Source: Chitinophagaceae bacterium
GTDB taxonomy: Bacteria; Bacteroidota; Bacteroidia; Chitinophagales; Chitinophagaceae
NCBI GenBank assembly: GCA_903642275.1
Contig: CAHJWK010000010.1
Span: 1 to 62,641 of the forward strand
Reading direction: 5' to 3'
DNA length: 62,641 nt
Part shown: piece after piece, positions 18,327-28,100 of the stretch
Position numbering within the stretch: the first letter of the stretch is position 1
Layout of the letters: every line of letters starts with the position of its first letter
The notes under the pieces: generated by a model
Databases searched by the model: none
What the model was told of the DNA's origin: nothing
The model's input: only the letters and a program-made list of their open reading frames with translations
Position numbers and translations under genes: made by a program

Positions 18327-18746
18327 TTATTTGACAGGAGGTGTTGTGCTTAAACCATTTGTTGGCGGTGTTACGATAGTTCCGTTTAATGGTGGTGTTG
18401 TTCCGTTTAAACCATTAACAGGTGAGGGGCTATTTAATGGCACAGTATTATTTACCGGTGGATTAGTATTTGTTGAATTCAATGGCGTAGCGGTACTATT
18501 ATTTAAAGGACTGTTTGTACCGTTTACTTGCGGTGTAATAATGTTCTGATTTCCTCCATTTGATGAAGACTTATGAATACTGTCAATAGACATTGGATCT
18601 CTAAAGCCCGAACTTCTAACCGGGGTAGTATCTTTTATAGACACTGGATTACTTGCTCTAAACGATGGATTTACATTGTTTACTGTTGCAAACAATGCTG
18701 TGCAATAAATAGCTGCACAAAACGTCGTTGATAGTATCTTTTTCAT
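18327..18746 (-). CDS. Secreted Asn/Pro/Thr-rich low-complexity protein, function unknown
   Basis: This 139-residue protein has a signal peptide (MKKILSTTFCAAIYCTALFA). After a short spacer with RSSGFRDPMSIDSIHKSSS, it is a low-complexity tail made of variants of NGT, TPPLNGT and TPPTNG from about residue 72 to the end. I recognise no domain. The tail resembles flexible linkers or surface-exposed stalks. The next gene upstream on the same strand (18951-19820) is also a small secreted protein, about 200 bp away. Confidence 0.65.
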   Translation of the reverse strand: MKKILSTTFCAAIYCTALFATVNNVNPSFRASNPVSIKDTTPVRSSGFRDPMSIDSIHKSSSNGGNQNIITPQVNGTNSPLNNSTATPLNSTNTNPPVNNTVPLNSPSPVNGLNGTTPPLNGTIVTPPTNGLSTTPPVK

Positions 18747-18950
18747 AGTTACATTTTTATTTAGTGGTCAATAAATATGCCTGAGGTTTTTTCAGAACTT
18801 TAATTGTAAACGCATTTTTAAATATTAGTTTATAGTAAACGATTAAAACGATTGCAGCTTTATTGTAATAATTAAATAAAATTTTATACTGCTTTACAAT
18901 ATCCTTTCATCTTAAAATCACTGTATGAAAAACCTTCTTTGATGCATTCA

Positions 18951-19820
18951 CTAATTACTGCCACTACTTAAAACAAACTTTTGTTTAAAAGATGATTTTT
19001 TGCTTAAAGAAATCTTATTCTCATTAGTCATTGGGTCTGTTACCGGATGCTGGTATTTACCACCACCATTAAAACCATTTCCATTTGTTCTCATACCATC
19101 CGGCCTGCCTTCACCTTTTATTTCTCCCCCATGTGTACCTCCGGTTTTATAAACAGGATTCCTGCCTTCGCCTGGAGATTCAGACTTTGGCAACGCATTT
19201 ACTTCAACACCTAATGTTATACTTTCCATCGCTTCTTTTGCAATATAGTTCTTACCAAAAAATTCTTTTTTTGCAATAGCAATTTCGCAAATAAAGTTTG
19301 AGGCACTGTCCCAGTTAACAGCCGCCTGTATAAGAGAATCTTTTGTTGATACTTCACCACTAACAGTGGCAAATCCACTTACATGCATGGTTGAATGATG
19401 TGCGATATAGTTTTGCCTGAATGTTTCTTTATTAAACACGCCATGTACAGCTGCACTGCTATCATCCTGTGGTATTACTGCAGACACAACTTGTTTATTT
19501 TGTGGTAAGGGAAAGAGTATAGTGGCTTCACGCTTATCTTTTCCTTTTGTAATAAGTGTAACCTTCATGCCTGCACGTGTGAGCTTACTTTGAGAAGGAT
19601 CTGTAGTTGTTTGAAAGCATAAATAAATAGTGTTACTATCGTTTGCAATACCAAAGTTTAGCTGGGTCTGGTCATCATAAAAATTCAATGAACCCCACTC
19701 ATTACTTCTTCCATCAACAATTACAGGATGCAACATCCACTTAGCTGTAGATACATCATCCTGAGCACATACATACATGCCCGGATAAACTAGTAAGAGC
19801 AAGAGGAAACTAATTTTCAT
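18951..19820 (-). CDS. Secreted protein with CBM9/DOMON-like beta-sandwich, function unknown
   Basis: The 289-residue protein has a signal peptide (ending near CAQDD). The N-terminal half contains VIVDGRSNEWGSLNFYDDQT and SNTIYLCFQTTTDPSQSKLT. That 'small change, then response' pattern is typical of CBM9-like/DOMON-like sandwich domains in Bacteroidota. The C-terminal third is Gly/Asn-rich (GGTHGGEIKGEGRPDGMRTN), and the last about 30 residues are Lys/Ser-rich. The ligand is unknown. The name rests on pattern resemblance only. Confidence 0.6.
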   Translation of the reverse strand: MKISFLLLLLVYPGMYVCAQDDVSTAKWMLHPVIVDGRSNEWGSLNFYDDQTQLNFGIANDSNTIYLCFQTTTDPSQSKLTRAGMKVTLITKGKDKREATILFPLPQNKQVVSAVIPQDDSSAAVHGVFNKETFRQNYIAHHSTMHVSGFATVSGEVSTKDSLIQAAVNWDSASNFICEIAIAKKEFFGKNYIAKEAMESITLGVEVNALPKSESPGEGRNPVYKTGGTHGGEIKGEGRPDGMRTNGNGFNGGGKYQHPVTDPMTNENKISLSKKSSFKQKFVLSSGSN

Positions 19821-20020
19821 TTTTAATTACAGTTTATTTTAAACAGAATGTAAAAGACCTGAAAATTGTTTTAATAATATGCTTCGCGAATTTTTTTCAC
19901 AAATATTTTATTCTGAATTTTATTATGCAGAATAAGTTTAATTCTATAAAGTTTATATAGTAATATTATTATGAACTATAAGTTTTTTAAGTTTAAAACA
20001 TCCGTTATTTCTTCGCTATT

Positions 20021-20079
20021 TATTCGATACTTGTTCGATAGTTGTTCGATACTTGTTCTATTCATTGCATCGAACAACT
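20021..20079 (+). repeat. Tandem 11-bp repeats with overlapping inverted repeat
   Basis: Four contiguous 11-bp units occupy 20021-20064: TATTCGATACT, TGTTCGATAGT, TGTTCGATACT, and a degenerate TGTTCTATTCA. AGTTGTTCGAT (20040-20050) is perfectly complementary to ATCGAACAACT (20069-20079), enclosing the last unit in an 18-nt loop. The array lies about 90 bp before the DUF6266-type gene, in a 350-bp spacer (19821-20170) that holds nothing else recognisable. It could be a multi-site operator or a mobile repeat signature. Confidence 0.8.
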
Positions 20080-20170
20080 TATGTAGAAGTAACAATTATT
20101 TTTTGTAGTTATACAATAACACGTACGTCTGTGCGTATTATAAGTTATTCAATAATCCAATTGTAATTCT

Positions 20171-20812
20171 ATGGCACAAACCAACCAGGGTATTTTAGGC
20201 TCTTTTACAGGTACTGTTGGCCCTGTTACCGGCTACACCCGCAACGGGCAAAACATAATGCGTACCAGCTCTTCCACTGTAAGGTATAAGCATACTGCTC
20301 TAAGAATAGCACAACTTGAAAAGATTAAAGTATGCAGCCGTTTCACAACAGCGTTTACCGGCACGGGCTTTTTAAATAAAAGCTTTCCTGCGTATGGCAA
20401 TACAGGTAATGGCTACAACAGGGCAACCAGCGCTTTAATGAGCCAGGCACTGATTGGTGAATACCCTGATATAAAACTATCATACCCGTTGGTGATGGTT
20501 TCAAAAGGCAAACTTCCGGCAGCTGCGCATGCCGCAGCAGTACCGATGGAGGGTGGTAATATTTATTTCAGTTTTACAGATAACAGTGATACCGGTATTG
20601 CATCATCATCTGATACTATAATACTTGTTGCTTATTCTGCAACGTTGAAGCAAGCAATATTTACACTGCATGCGGGCTTACGTAAAGATTGTGAGGCTGT
20701 GTTAAATACGGCTGCATTTAAAGGGAATGTTGTTGAAACCTGGATGGGCTTTTTAAGCAACGATGAAAAGGATGCAAGTGACAGTGTTTATACAGGAAAA
20801 ATTACGCTGTAA
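20171..20812 (+). CDS. DUF6266 family protein
   Basis: This 213-residue protein begins MAQTNQGILGSFTGTVGPVT followed by GYTRNGQNIMRTSS. That is the N-terminal signature of the Bacteroidota DUF6266 group, whose function is unknown. There is no signal peptide and no membrane segment. The middle (GNGYNRATSALMSQALIGEY) and a C-terminal beta-rich part (YFSFTDNSD, DTIILVAYSATLKQAIF) are also typical. The gene stands alone behind the 11-bp repeat array. As I recall, such genes recur in many copies in some Bacteroidota genomes; that memory should be tested. Confidence 0.78.
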   Translation: MAQTNQGILGSFTGTVGPVTGYTRNGQNIMRTSSSTVRYKHTALRIAQLEKIKVCSRFTTAFTGTGFLNKSFPAYGNTGNGYNRATSALMSQALIGEYPDIKLSYPLVMVSKGKLPAAAHAAAVPMEGGNIYFSFTDNSDTGIASSSDTIILVAYSATLKQAIFTLHAGLRKDCEAVLNTAAFKGNVVETWMGFLSNDEKDASDSVYTGKITL

Positions 20813-20943
20813 TAAGCCATTTATAATTTCTTTACTTAAAGATGCAACTGCTACTTAACGTAGCTGAATTAATGACGTTTAATACTAACTTTTCTTAACA
20901 ATTACAAGCATGTAATTTGCTCAGGATGAACAAAATTAAAATT

Positions 20944-21327
20944 ATGAAGAAAGTTATTTTGTTTTTTGTAGTTGTTATATCACTAAACAATACAAAACTG
21001 CTTGCGCAAAACGGCAGCAAAATGCAGGAATCTTTTAAAGAGTATTTAAAAGATTCTGTAAAATTATCTGAACCGCAAACAGATTCTGTAATGGCCATAC
21101 GCACGCAATACATGCCGCAAATGCGTAATATTTTTATGGATCAATCTGCAAGCATGCAGGATAAGCAAACAAAAATGCAAAGCCTCCGAACTGAAGTAGA
21201 AGGCCGTTATAAAGCAGCGGGTTTATCTGATGAGCAGGTACAGTCAATACACAGCCATGAAGATGCAATGATGGCAAGAATGCAAAAGCGTATGAGTGAT
21301 AACAGCAATGGCGGAGGTAATAATTAA
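20944..21327 (+). CDS. Small periplasmic helical protein, Spy/CpxP-like in style
   Basis: The preferred start (ATG 20944) gives a 127-residue protein with signal peptide MKKVILFFVVVISLNNTKLLAQ. An ATG at 20926 is also in frame. The mature part is helical and charged, with many Met and Gln residues (QYMPQMRNIFMDQSASMQDK, AMMARMQKRM) and the segment LSDEQVQSIHSHEDAMM. Size, helix pattern and an LSDEQ element recall Spy/CpxP-like periplasmic chaperones (LTxxQ), but I cannot prove membership. The Met/His richness could also mean metal binding. It ends in a Gly/Asn tail. Confidence 0.65.
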   Translation: MKKVILFFVVVISLNNTKLLAQNGSKMQESFKEYLKDSVKLSEPQTDSVMAIRTQYMPQMRNIFMDQSASMQDKQTKMQSLRTEVEGRYKAAGLSDEQVQSIHSHEDAMMARMQKRMSDNSNGGGNN

Positions 21328-21369
21328 ATATTTTTTTGTTGTTAATGATTAATAAAATGCTGTAAAGTG

Positions 21370-21400
21370 TTGTACGTTTTCATTTTGTTCAGTAATTTTA
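21370..21400 (+). promoter_or_regulatory. Candidate promoter of the short transcription unit
   Basis: TTG at 21370-21372 and TAATTTTA at 21393-21400 are separated by 20 nt, matching the Bacteroidota -33/-7 arrangement with one mismatch to TAnnTTTG. The predicted transcript would start just before the strong ribosome binding site at 21417. Confidence 0.4.
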
Positions 21401-21427
21401 TGCTTCAACAAAGAAAAGGAGGTATTC

Positions 21428-21475
21428 ATGCAATCTACAGATTCATCATGGAAGCCTTCGGTTAGTATTGCCTAA
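21428..21475 (+). CDS. Candidate 15-residue ORF with strong Shine-Dalgarno site
   Basis: The peptide MQSTDSSWKPSVSIA is preceded by AGGAGGT at 21417-21423, with a 4-nt gap to the ATG. Almost no other gene in this window has a Shine-Dalgarno sequence, so a perfect one before a tiny frame stands out. Two hairpins follow, the second a terminator, and a promoter-like pair precedes it. It could be a small protein, or a regulatory RNA in which the AGGAGGT has another role. No homologue is known to me. Confidence 0.42.
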   Translation: MQSTDSSWKPSVSIA

Positions 21476-21501
21476 GCGGGCTAACTTCATAGAAATATCT
21501 G

Positions 21502-21551
21502 TGCCGCCTGTATGCGGCAAAGCCACTATAGTAAAACATTAGTGGCTTTTT
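21502..21551 (+). terminator. Twin hairpins ending in a rho-independent terminator
   Basis: TGCCGC/GCGGCA (21502-21507 with 21514-21519) is followed at once by the perfect 10-bp stem AAAGCCACTA/TAGTGGCTTT (21519-21528 with 21540-21549) and a T-run. It ends the short unit at 21.4 kb and lies just before the end of the converging EamA gene. Confidence 0.82.
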
Positions 21552-21559
21552 GTTTACTG

Positions 21560-22501
21560 CTATTCAACTGTTTGTTTGCGCTTGTACTTATCAGCATTAA
21601 TAATAAATACGCTTGATAATATTATGGCTAAAGCAAGCAGTTGTACATGGCTTATTAGTTCACCACCAAAAAAAATACCCAGTAAAACGGCAACAACGGG
21701 GTTTACATAAGCATTGGTGCTTACCTGTGTGGCAGGCCTTACTTTAAGCAGCCATATATAAGCACTGTAACCTGCCAGCGAACCCATGGTAACAAGGTAT
21801 AACACAGACAGCCATGCATTAACAGGCACCTGTTGCCAGTTGAAATGTTTTAACTCGCCGCTGAATGGTATAACAACAAAATATGATAGTGCAGCAGCCA
21901 GCATTTGCCATGCAGCACCAACCATAACATCACCTTCATCAGAATGATACTTTGAATACAACGAACCGGCAGACCAGCAGATGTTTCCTATCACAATTAC
22001 TATAAGACTTACAACCTGAATTGTATTGTTTGTAACATTAATTGATGCAGTAAGTTTTTGTACAAACAAAAGCACTACGCCTGCAAAACCAGTTATTATA
22101 CCAATGATAATTTTTTTATTACTGAAGTTTGCTTTGCGATTTCTGCTATCCAATAATACAAACCACAGCGGAGCAGCAGATACAAGCACTGCAACAAATG
22201 AGCTTGGTAAAAATTGCTCTGTCCAGATAATTGAACCATTGGCAATAAATAATAATAAATTACCTGTTATGAATGATTGAAGAAGTTGCTTCTTTAAAAA
22301 CAATTGCTTCTTTTTAAAAGCACACCAGGCAAGCAGTATTATTCCCGAAGCTGAAAAGCGCAAAAAGCCTAACAGGAAAGGCGGGAAGCCCTTTTCCGAA
22401 GCCTGAATAAAAAAATAGGTAGAACCCCATACAATATACACTATTGTGAAAGCTGTAATTACCAAAGACAGTGGTGCAGGTTGCGTTTGGTTTTGCTGCA
22501 T
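21560..22501 (-). CDS. EamA-family (DMT superfamily) transporter
   Basis: This inner-membrane exporter of the drug/metabolite superfamily has ten hydrophobic helices in two EamA repeats. Signatures are VYIVWGSTYFFIQASEKGFP in repeat 1 and MGSLAGYSAYIWLLKVRPAT plus NPVVAVLLGIFFGGELISH in repeat 2. The substrate is unknown; relatives export amino acids or metabolites. I chose ATG 22501 (MQQNQTQPAPLSLV), because the longer frame would start at a TTG (22528) with an unlikely leader. It is divergent from the kinase cluster. Confidence 0.88.
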   Translation of the reverse strand: MQQNQTQPAPLSLVITAFTIVYIVWGSTYFFIQASEKGFPPFLLGFLRFSASGIILLAWCAFKKKQLFLKKQLLQSFITGNLLLFIANGSIIWTEQFLPSSFVAVLVSAAPLWFVLLDSRNRKANFSNKKIIIGIITGFAGVVLLFVQKLTASINVTNNTIQVVSLIVIVIGNICWSAGSLYSKYHSDEGDVMVGAAWQMLAAALSYFVVIPFSGELKHFNWQQVPVNAWLSVLYLVTMGSLAGYSAYIWLLKVRPATQVSTNAYVNPVVAVLLGIFFGGELISHVQLLALAIILSSVFIINADKYKRKQTVE

Positions 22502-22609
22502 AACCCTGCAAAGATGTATATGCAACAATTATAAAAAGTATTTGCCACATAGAATTGCAAAATAATATTTCGTCAACCCAGGCGTTAAGTAACAGCAGCA
22601 AATTTATTG

Positions 22610-22617
22610 TATATTTG
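22610..22617 (+). promoter_or_regulatory. Possible -7 promoter element for the 22.7-kb kinase cluster
   Basis: An exact TAnnTTTG match (TATATTTG) lies 113 bp before the first gene of the cluster. No convincing -33 element was found at the usual distance, so the call is weak. Confidence 0.28.
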
Positions 22618-22730
22618 TTGCAGAAAATAATCCAACGTCCTCTGTAAGGTCAAAATAACTAAGCTTCTTAGTGTAATATTGCGCCTTCTTCAGTTTACGT
22701 TAGCTTGTTTTCAAAATCAATATCCGCATC

Positions 22731-23372
22731 ATGAGCCAATCGCTTACTGATAAAATCAATATATATATCACGGTTGATCTTAAGACCGTTCAAAGCTATT
22801 TTAATACACACGATCCATCACCCATTTATAAAAAGCAAATCAATCAAAAATTTGAATTATACATTTTAAATGCTGTTAATTCAGCCAAGAGGTATTCTGC
22901 TATATTCTATAAATTGAATTGCCTGGGTGCGGTAAACAGGCAATACGCTGAACCCTTAATGCATGCTGTTAAACGGCATTTCGCTAATAAAAAAGTTATA
23001 CGCAGCGAGGAGTTTAATAAATTTAAACGGCGCAATTTTATATTACTTGCAATTAGCAGCAGTATTGTTATTGCTTCACAAACGTTGCTGCCATTATTTA
23101 TGCCTGAACATGTTGCCGGAATATATAACGGCTTAAAAAACTGTCTTGACGTTTTTAGCTGGGTTATTTTATGGCGGCCCATTTATGAACTTGTTTTTGA
23201 ATGGAACCCTTTTTTGAAAGACATACTGCTATATAAAAAACTGTCAACAGCTGAAGTATTAATTATTGAAGACAAAAAGAATTCTGAAACTGAACCACAT
23301 CTTAAATTAAATAGCCATAGCGAAACTGCAATGAGCGAATCTTTAACACTTGAATCCTTATTATCAAACTAA
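22731..23372 (+). CDS. Membrane protein of unknown function preceding hybrid kinases
   Basis: The 213-residue protein has an N-terminal soluble part of about 100 residues. Two hydrophobic segments follow (about 104-122, NFILLAISSSIVIASQTLLP, and 136-155), with the motif DVFSWVILWRPIYELVFEWN. A 'W..LW.P.E' element of this kind occurs in several uncharacterised bacterial membrane proteins. The last 40 residues are polar and Ser/Glu-rich. It ends 11 bp before the first hybrid kinase, so it may be a signalling accessory or sensor partner (inference). Confidence 0.65.
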   Translation: MSQSLTDKINIYITVDLKTVQSYFNTHDPSPIYKKQINQKFELYILNAVNSAKRYSAIFYKLNCLGAVNRQYAEPLMHAVKRHFANKKVIRSEEFNKFKRRNFILLAISSSIVIASQTLLPLFMPEHVAGIYNGLKNCLDVFSWVILWRPIYELVFEWNPFLKDILLYKKLSTAEVLIIEDKKNSETEPHLKLNSHSETAMSESLTLESLLSN

Positions 23373-23383
23373 AAATTTATTCT

Positions 23384-25159
23384 ATGAACATCCTGAATGG
23401 CACCTTTATTATAATTACATGGCAAGCCTGGCTTTTCAGCATTGCTGTTATAATTGTATGCGCAGTTGTTGCATTTGTTGTTAACAAGGTGAGGGCAAAG
23501 AAATTTGCACATGAAAATAACATTTTACAACAACGGTTTGTGGAATGTAAAGAATTGCTTGACTATTCAAAACAAAATGAGCAAAAAGCAAAAGAAGACG
23601 TGGAAGTTTCAAACCGCTCAAAAGGCTTTTTATTAGCAAAATTGAGCCACGAAATACGCACGCCAATGAATGGTGTTATTGGTATGGCTTCCCTGCTTTC
23701 TGAAACAGAACTTAATAATGAACAAAGAGAATATATAGAAACAATTATTAAAAGCAGCGAAAAATTAATGACCAGCATTAATGATATGTTGGTTACAGAT
23801 GTCATAAGTTTTACAGAAAGCGGCGCCGCAAGAATACAGCTTGAAGATAAGGATTATAACCTGCGCAACACTGTTGAAGATGTACTGGAATCATTTGCGG
23901 GCAAGGCTGCACAAAATGATGTTGAACTGATTTATTTAATGGATAACGGAGTACCTGAAATGCTGGTAGGCAATGAAGTGCGCTTAAGACAAATATTGAT
24001 GAACCTTGTTGAGAATGCTTTGCGTTTTATAATGAGCGGAGAAATATTTATTTCTGTGCAGATGTTACGGCTGCTGGAAGGCAACCAGATTGACCTTGCA
24101 TTTGAAGTAAGGGATACCGGAGCAGGCATGCCTGCTAATGAAATTGAATTGCTGTCAAAAGATATTAATGATATTAATACAACAAATGAAGGCAATGCAC
24201 TTTCGCTGATAATTGCTAAAAAGTTAATAGCATTAATGGGTGGCAGGTTAGAAGTTGAAAGTAAAGAAGGTTCATCATCAGGCACTGTGATTAAATTTAA
24301 AAAACGTGCAAGAACAAGCCTGCAGCCACATCGTGCACTTTCAAAATTTAATAACGCAATAAAGAATAAAAATATACTGTTGGTTGATGATAACCATACA
24401 AGCCAGAATATTTTAAAACAGCAGTTAGAGCAATGGAATTTATCGCCTGTAATAGCTTCATCTGCTAAAGAAGCAATTGATATTGTAAACAGGGATAATC
24501 ATTTTGACCTCTTAATAACAGATATGGAAATGCCGCGTATGAATGGTATCTCGCTGGCGGAATCAATCAAAAAAATCAATCCAAAAATTGCTATCATATT
24601 ATTGAACACAACTTTTGAGGAACAATATAAAAATCATCCAGGATTATTTAAATCGGTACTTACCAAACCGGTAAAACATCATTTGTTGTATAAGAATCTT
24701 GCGAGGGAATTAACTGCAGTTGATGTAACAGAAGAAAGTCAAAGCAGCAAGCTAAAAGTACTTTCAGATGTTGGCAAACAATTTCCGTTAAATATTCTTG
24801 TTGCTGAAGATAATAAAACCAACCAGGATGTTGCATTGAAAGTATTGAAGAAATTAGGCTATGATGCTGCACTGGCACAAAACGGTGAGGAGGCACTTGA
24901 AATGGTAAGCGAAGGACAATATGATATAATTTTTATGGATGTGCAAATGCCGGTTAAGGATGGCCTGGAAGCAACACGCATGATACGCCTTTGCTTAAGT
25001 ACACAACCGGTAATAATTGCTATGACGGCAAATGCAATTGAAGGCGACAGACAGAAATGTTTAAATGCCGGAATGGATGATTATATGAGCAAGCCCTTTA
25101 AAATTGAAGAGCTTACAAGAATGATTGAAAAATGGGCGAGACAAATTAAAGTGAAATAG
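23384..25159 (+). CDS. Hybrid sensor histidine kinase with degenerate ATP-binding domain and two receivers
   Basis: The 591-residue protein has an N-terminal membrane helix (about 8-32), a coiled coil, and a HisKA domain with phospho-acceptor His89 ([16 protein letters not shown]). An HATPase_c-like domain follows, then REC1 (Asp380, ITDMEMPRMNG) and REC2 (Asp519, MDVQMPVKDG). In the ATPase domain the N box (NLVENALRF) and G1 box (DTGAGM) are kept. The F box and G2 box are lost: DINDINTTNEGNALSLIIA stands where the neighbouring kinase has [19 protein letters not shown]. Kinase activity is therefore doubtful. It may act as a phosphorelay or phosphatase partner of the next gene, 40 bp downstream. 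Confidence 0.88.
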   Translation: MNILNGTFIIITWQAWLFSIAVIIVCAVVAFVVNKVRAKKFAHENNILQQRFVECKELLDYSKQNEQKAKEDVEVSNRSKGFLLAKLSHEIRTPMNGVIGMASLLSETELNNEQREYIETIIKSSEKLMTSINDMLVTDVISFTESGAARIQLEDKDYNLRNTVEDVLESFAGKAAQNDVELIYLMDNGVPEMLVGNEVRLRQILMNLVENALRFIMSGEIFISVQMLRLLEGNQIDLAFEVRDTGAGMPANEIELLSKDINDINTTNEGNALSLIIAKKLIALMGGRLEVESKEGSSSGTVIKFKKRARTSLQPHRALSKFNNAIKNKNILLVDDNHTSQNILKQQLEQWNLSPVIASSAKEAIDIVNRDNHFDLLITDMEMPRMNGISLAESIKKINPKIAIILLNTTFEEQYKNHPGLFKSVLTKPVKHHLLYKNLARELTAVDVTEESQSSKLKVLSDVGKQFPLNILVAEDNKTNQDVALKVLKKLGYDAALAQNGEEALEMVSEGQYDIIFMDVQMPVKDGLEATRMIRLCLSTQPVIIAMTANAIEGDRQKCLNAGMDDYMSKPFKIEELTRMIEKWARQIKVK

Positions 25160-25199
25160 ATTTGGCTTCAGTCTCTTTAAATAAATCCAAATACAGTTT

Positions 25200-28100
25200 A
25201 TGAAAATCCATTATTGTTTTTTCTTATTGCTGATTTTCCCTGCATTAAGCTTCTCTCAAAAACAACAACTTGAGTTTGAGCATTTTAGTACAAACAATGG
25301 CCTTTCGCAAAGCAATGTGCTTTGTATGATGCAGGATAGTAAAGGCTTTATGTGGTTTGGTACACGCGAAGGCCTGAACAAATATGATGGCTATAAATTT
25401 ACCGTATATAAGAATGACCCGAATAATAAAAACAGTATTAGCGGTAACTTTATATCAGCAGTTTTTGAAAGCAGTACCGGCGAGATATGGATTGCAACCT
25501 GGGGAAATGGATTATGCAAATACAATGCAGAAAAAGATCAGTTCACTTCTTATAAACATGATGCTAAAAATGCTGCCGGCATTTCAAGTGATTATGTAAA
25601 TACAGTAGCAGAAGATAATGATGGTAATATTTGGTGTGGTACGGAAGATGCCGGTATAAATGTGTTGATCAAGAAAACAAATACATTTACTCATTACAGG
25701 TACGATAAAAAAAATCCTGCAAGTTTAAGCGACGATTTTATAAGGGTTATAAAACAGGATAGTGAACACAATTTATGGATAGGAACAACCAACGGAGGTC
25801 TGAATCTTTTTAATAAAGCCGCAAAAAGTTTTACACGCTTTCTGCATAACAATAATGATAATACCTCGCTTAGCTATAATAACGTGTATGATATTTTTGA
25901 AGATAGCAAACATCGCTTATGGATTGGTACAAATGGCGGCGGTTTAAATCTTTTCGATAAAACTACGGGAGGGTTCATTCAGTTTAAATCCGATTCACAA
26001 AACCCTAATGGACTGGCTGCGAATGAAATATATACGCTCGGAGAAGATGAAACAGGTAACATATGGATAGGAACAGAAAATGGCGGTTTAAGTATTTACA
26101 ATTCTTCAGAAAAAACTTTTACCAGTTACAAACATGATGATCTTGATAATGGCAGTATAAGCAGTAATTCCTTATATGCAATTTGTCGGGATACAAAAGG
26201 TGATATGTGGCTGGGTGGTTTTACCGGCGGCATAGATTTTTTAAATGCTGACAACAAGTTTGCGCATTATAAACACAATTCTTTACCCAATAGTTTAAGC
26301 AGTAATCTTGTGCTTTGCATTTACCAGGATTCAAAACAGAATTTATGGATTGGAACGGATGGCGGTGGGTTAAATTTATTTGATGCTAAAACAGGAAGCT
26401 TTACACATTACATACATGAACTAAATAACAATAACAGCATTTGTGGCAATTATGTTTTAAATGTGAATGAAGATAGTGAAGGCAATTTATGGATGGGAAC
26501 ATGGGGAGATGGTGTTACCGAATTTAATAAGACAAAAAACACATTCAGGCACTTTAAAAATAATCCTTCAGACCCTTCAAGTTTAAGCAGTAACAATGCA
26601 TGGGTTATTACAGAAGATAAAGAAAAAAATATTTGGATTGGCACGTATGGTGGCGGATTGAATTTATTTAACCCCGCAACCAATTCTTTTACGCATTATC
26701 AATATGATGCTTCTAACCCGGCCAGTGTAAGCAGTGATAAAATTCATTCTTTGTTTGATGATGATGAAGGAAATTTATGGGTTGGCACAGATGGTGGTGG
26801 TTTAAATTTATTCAATAAACAAAAACACACGTTTACCAATTATCTGCATAGCGATAATACCAATAGCATTGCGGGCAATAATGTGGGTTGTATATATGAA
26901 GACGAAAACAAAAATTTATGGATAGGTACAATGCATGGCTTGTCTTGCCTTAATAAAAAAAACGGAAAATTTATAAATTATTCAACGGCAGACGGCTTGC
27001 CTTCTGATAATATATTTGGCATTCTTGAAGACAATAACAGGAACCTGTGGGTAAGCAGCAGCCATGGCATTTCTAAATTTAATACCACAACAAAAGCATT
27101 CAAAAATTTTGATGCGGTAGATGGCTTGCAAGGCAATGAATTCAAAGAAATGGCTTATTGTAAAGATCGCTCCGGGCTCATGTATTTTGGTGGTAATAAT
27201 GGCTTTAATGTATTTAATCCTGCAAGCATAAAACAATCACCTTTTGAACCACCGTTGTTACTTACCGGCTTTGAAATTTTTAATACAGAAGTACCGGTTG
27301 CAAAAAACAATAAAGATAAATCACCACTTAAAGAAAGTATTACTGAAACCAGATCAATAAAACTTCCCTACAGCAGTTCTGAAATTGAATTTGAATTTGC
27401 CTCGCTTAATTATACAAGCGATCAGAAAAAAAAATACGCCTATAAGCTTGAAGGCTTTGATAAAAAATGGATAGAAGCCGGCAACAGGCGTACTGCTACT
27501 TATACCAATCTTGATCCCGGTGAATACACATTTAAAGTAAAAGGTTTAAATAATGAAGGTCAATGGTCTTCCAACACTATAAGTGTTCAGTTAATTGTAA
27601 CGCCTCCATTCTGGTTAACATGGTGGTTTAAACTTATTGTTATATTAATTATTGCCGGCAGCATAATTGGGTTTTATAAATATCGTATCAATACAATTAA
27701 AGCGCAAAAGAAAGTACTGGAAAAAGAAGTAGAAAAGCGAACATTAGAGTTGGAAATTTCTAATGAAGAAGAACATAAAGCAAGGCTTGATGCGGAAAAA
27801 GCGCGTGCAGAAGCAGAGCAGGCAAATAAAGCAAAGAGTGTTTTTCTTGCTACGATGAGCCATGAAATACGTACACCCATGAATGGCGTTATTGGCATGG
27901 CTGATTTGCTTGAGCTGACTGAATTAGATACGGAACAACGCAGCTTTACTGAAACCATACGCAATTGCGGTGAAAGCCTTTTAAAAACAATTAATGATAT
28001 ACTTGATTTCTCAAAAATAGAATCAGGTAATCTTGAACTGGAGATGGCTGACTTTGATTTGCGCAGCTGCATTGAAGAAGTGTTAGACGTATTTTCTGCA

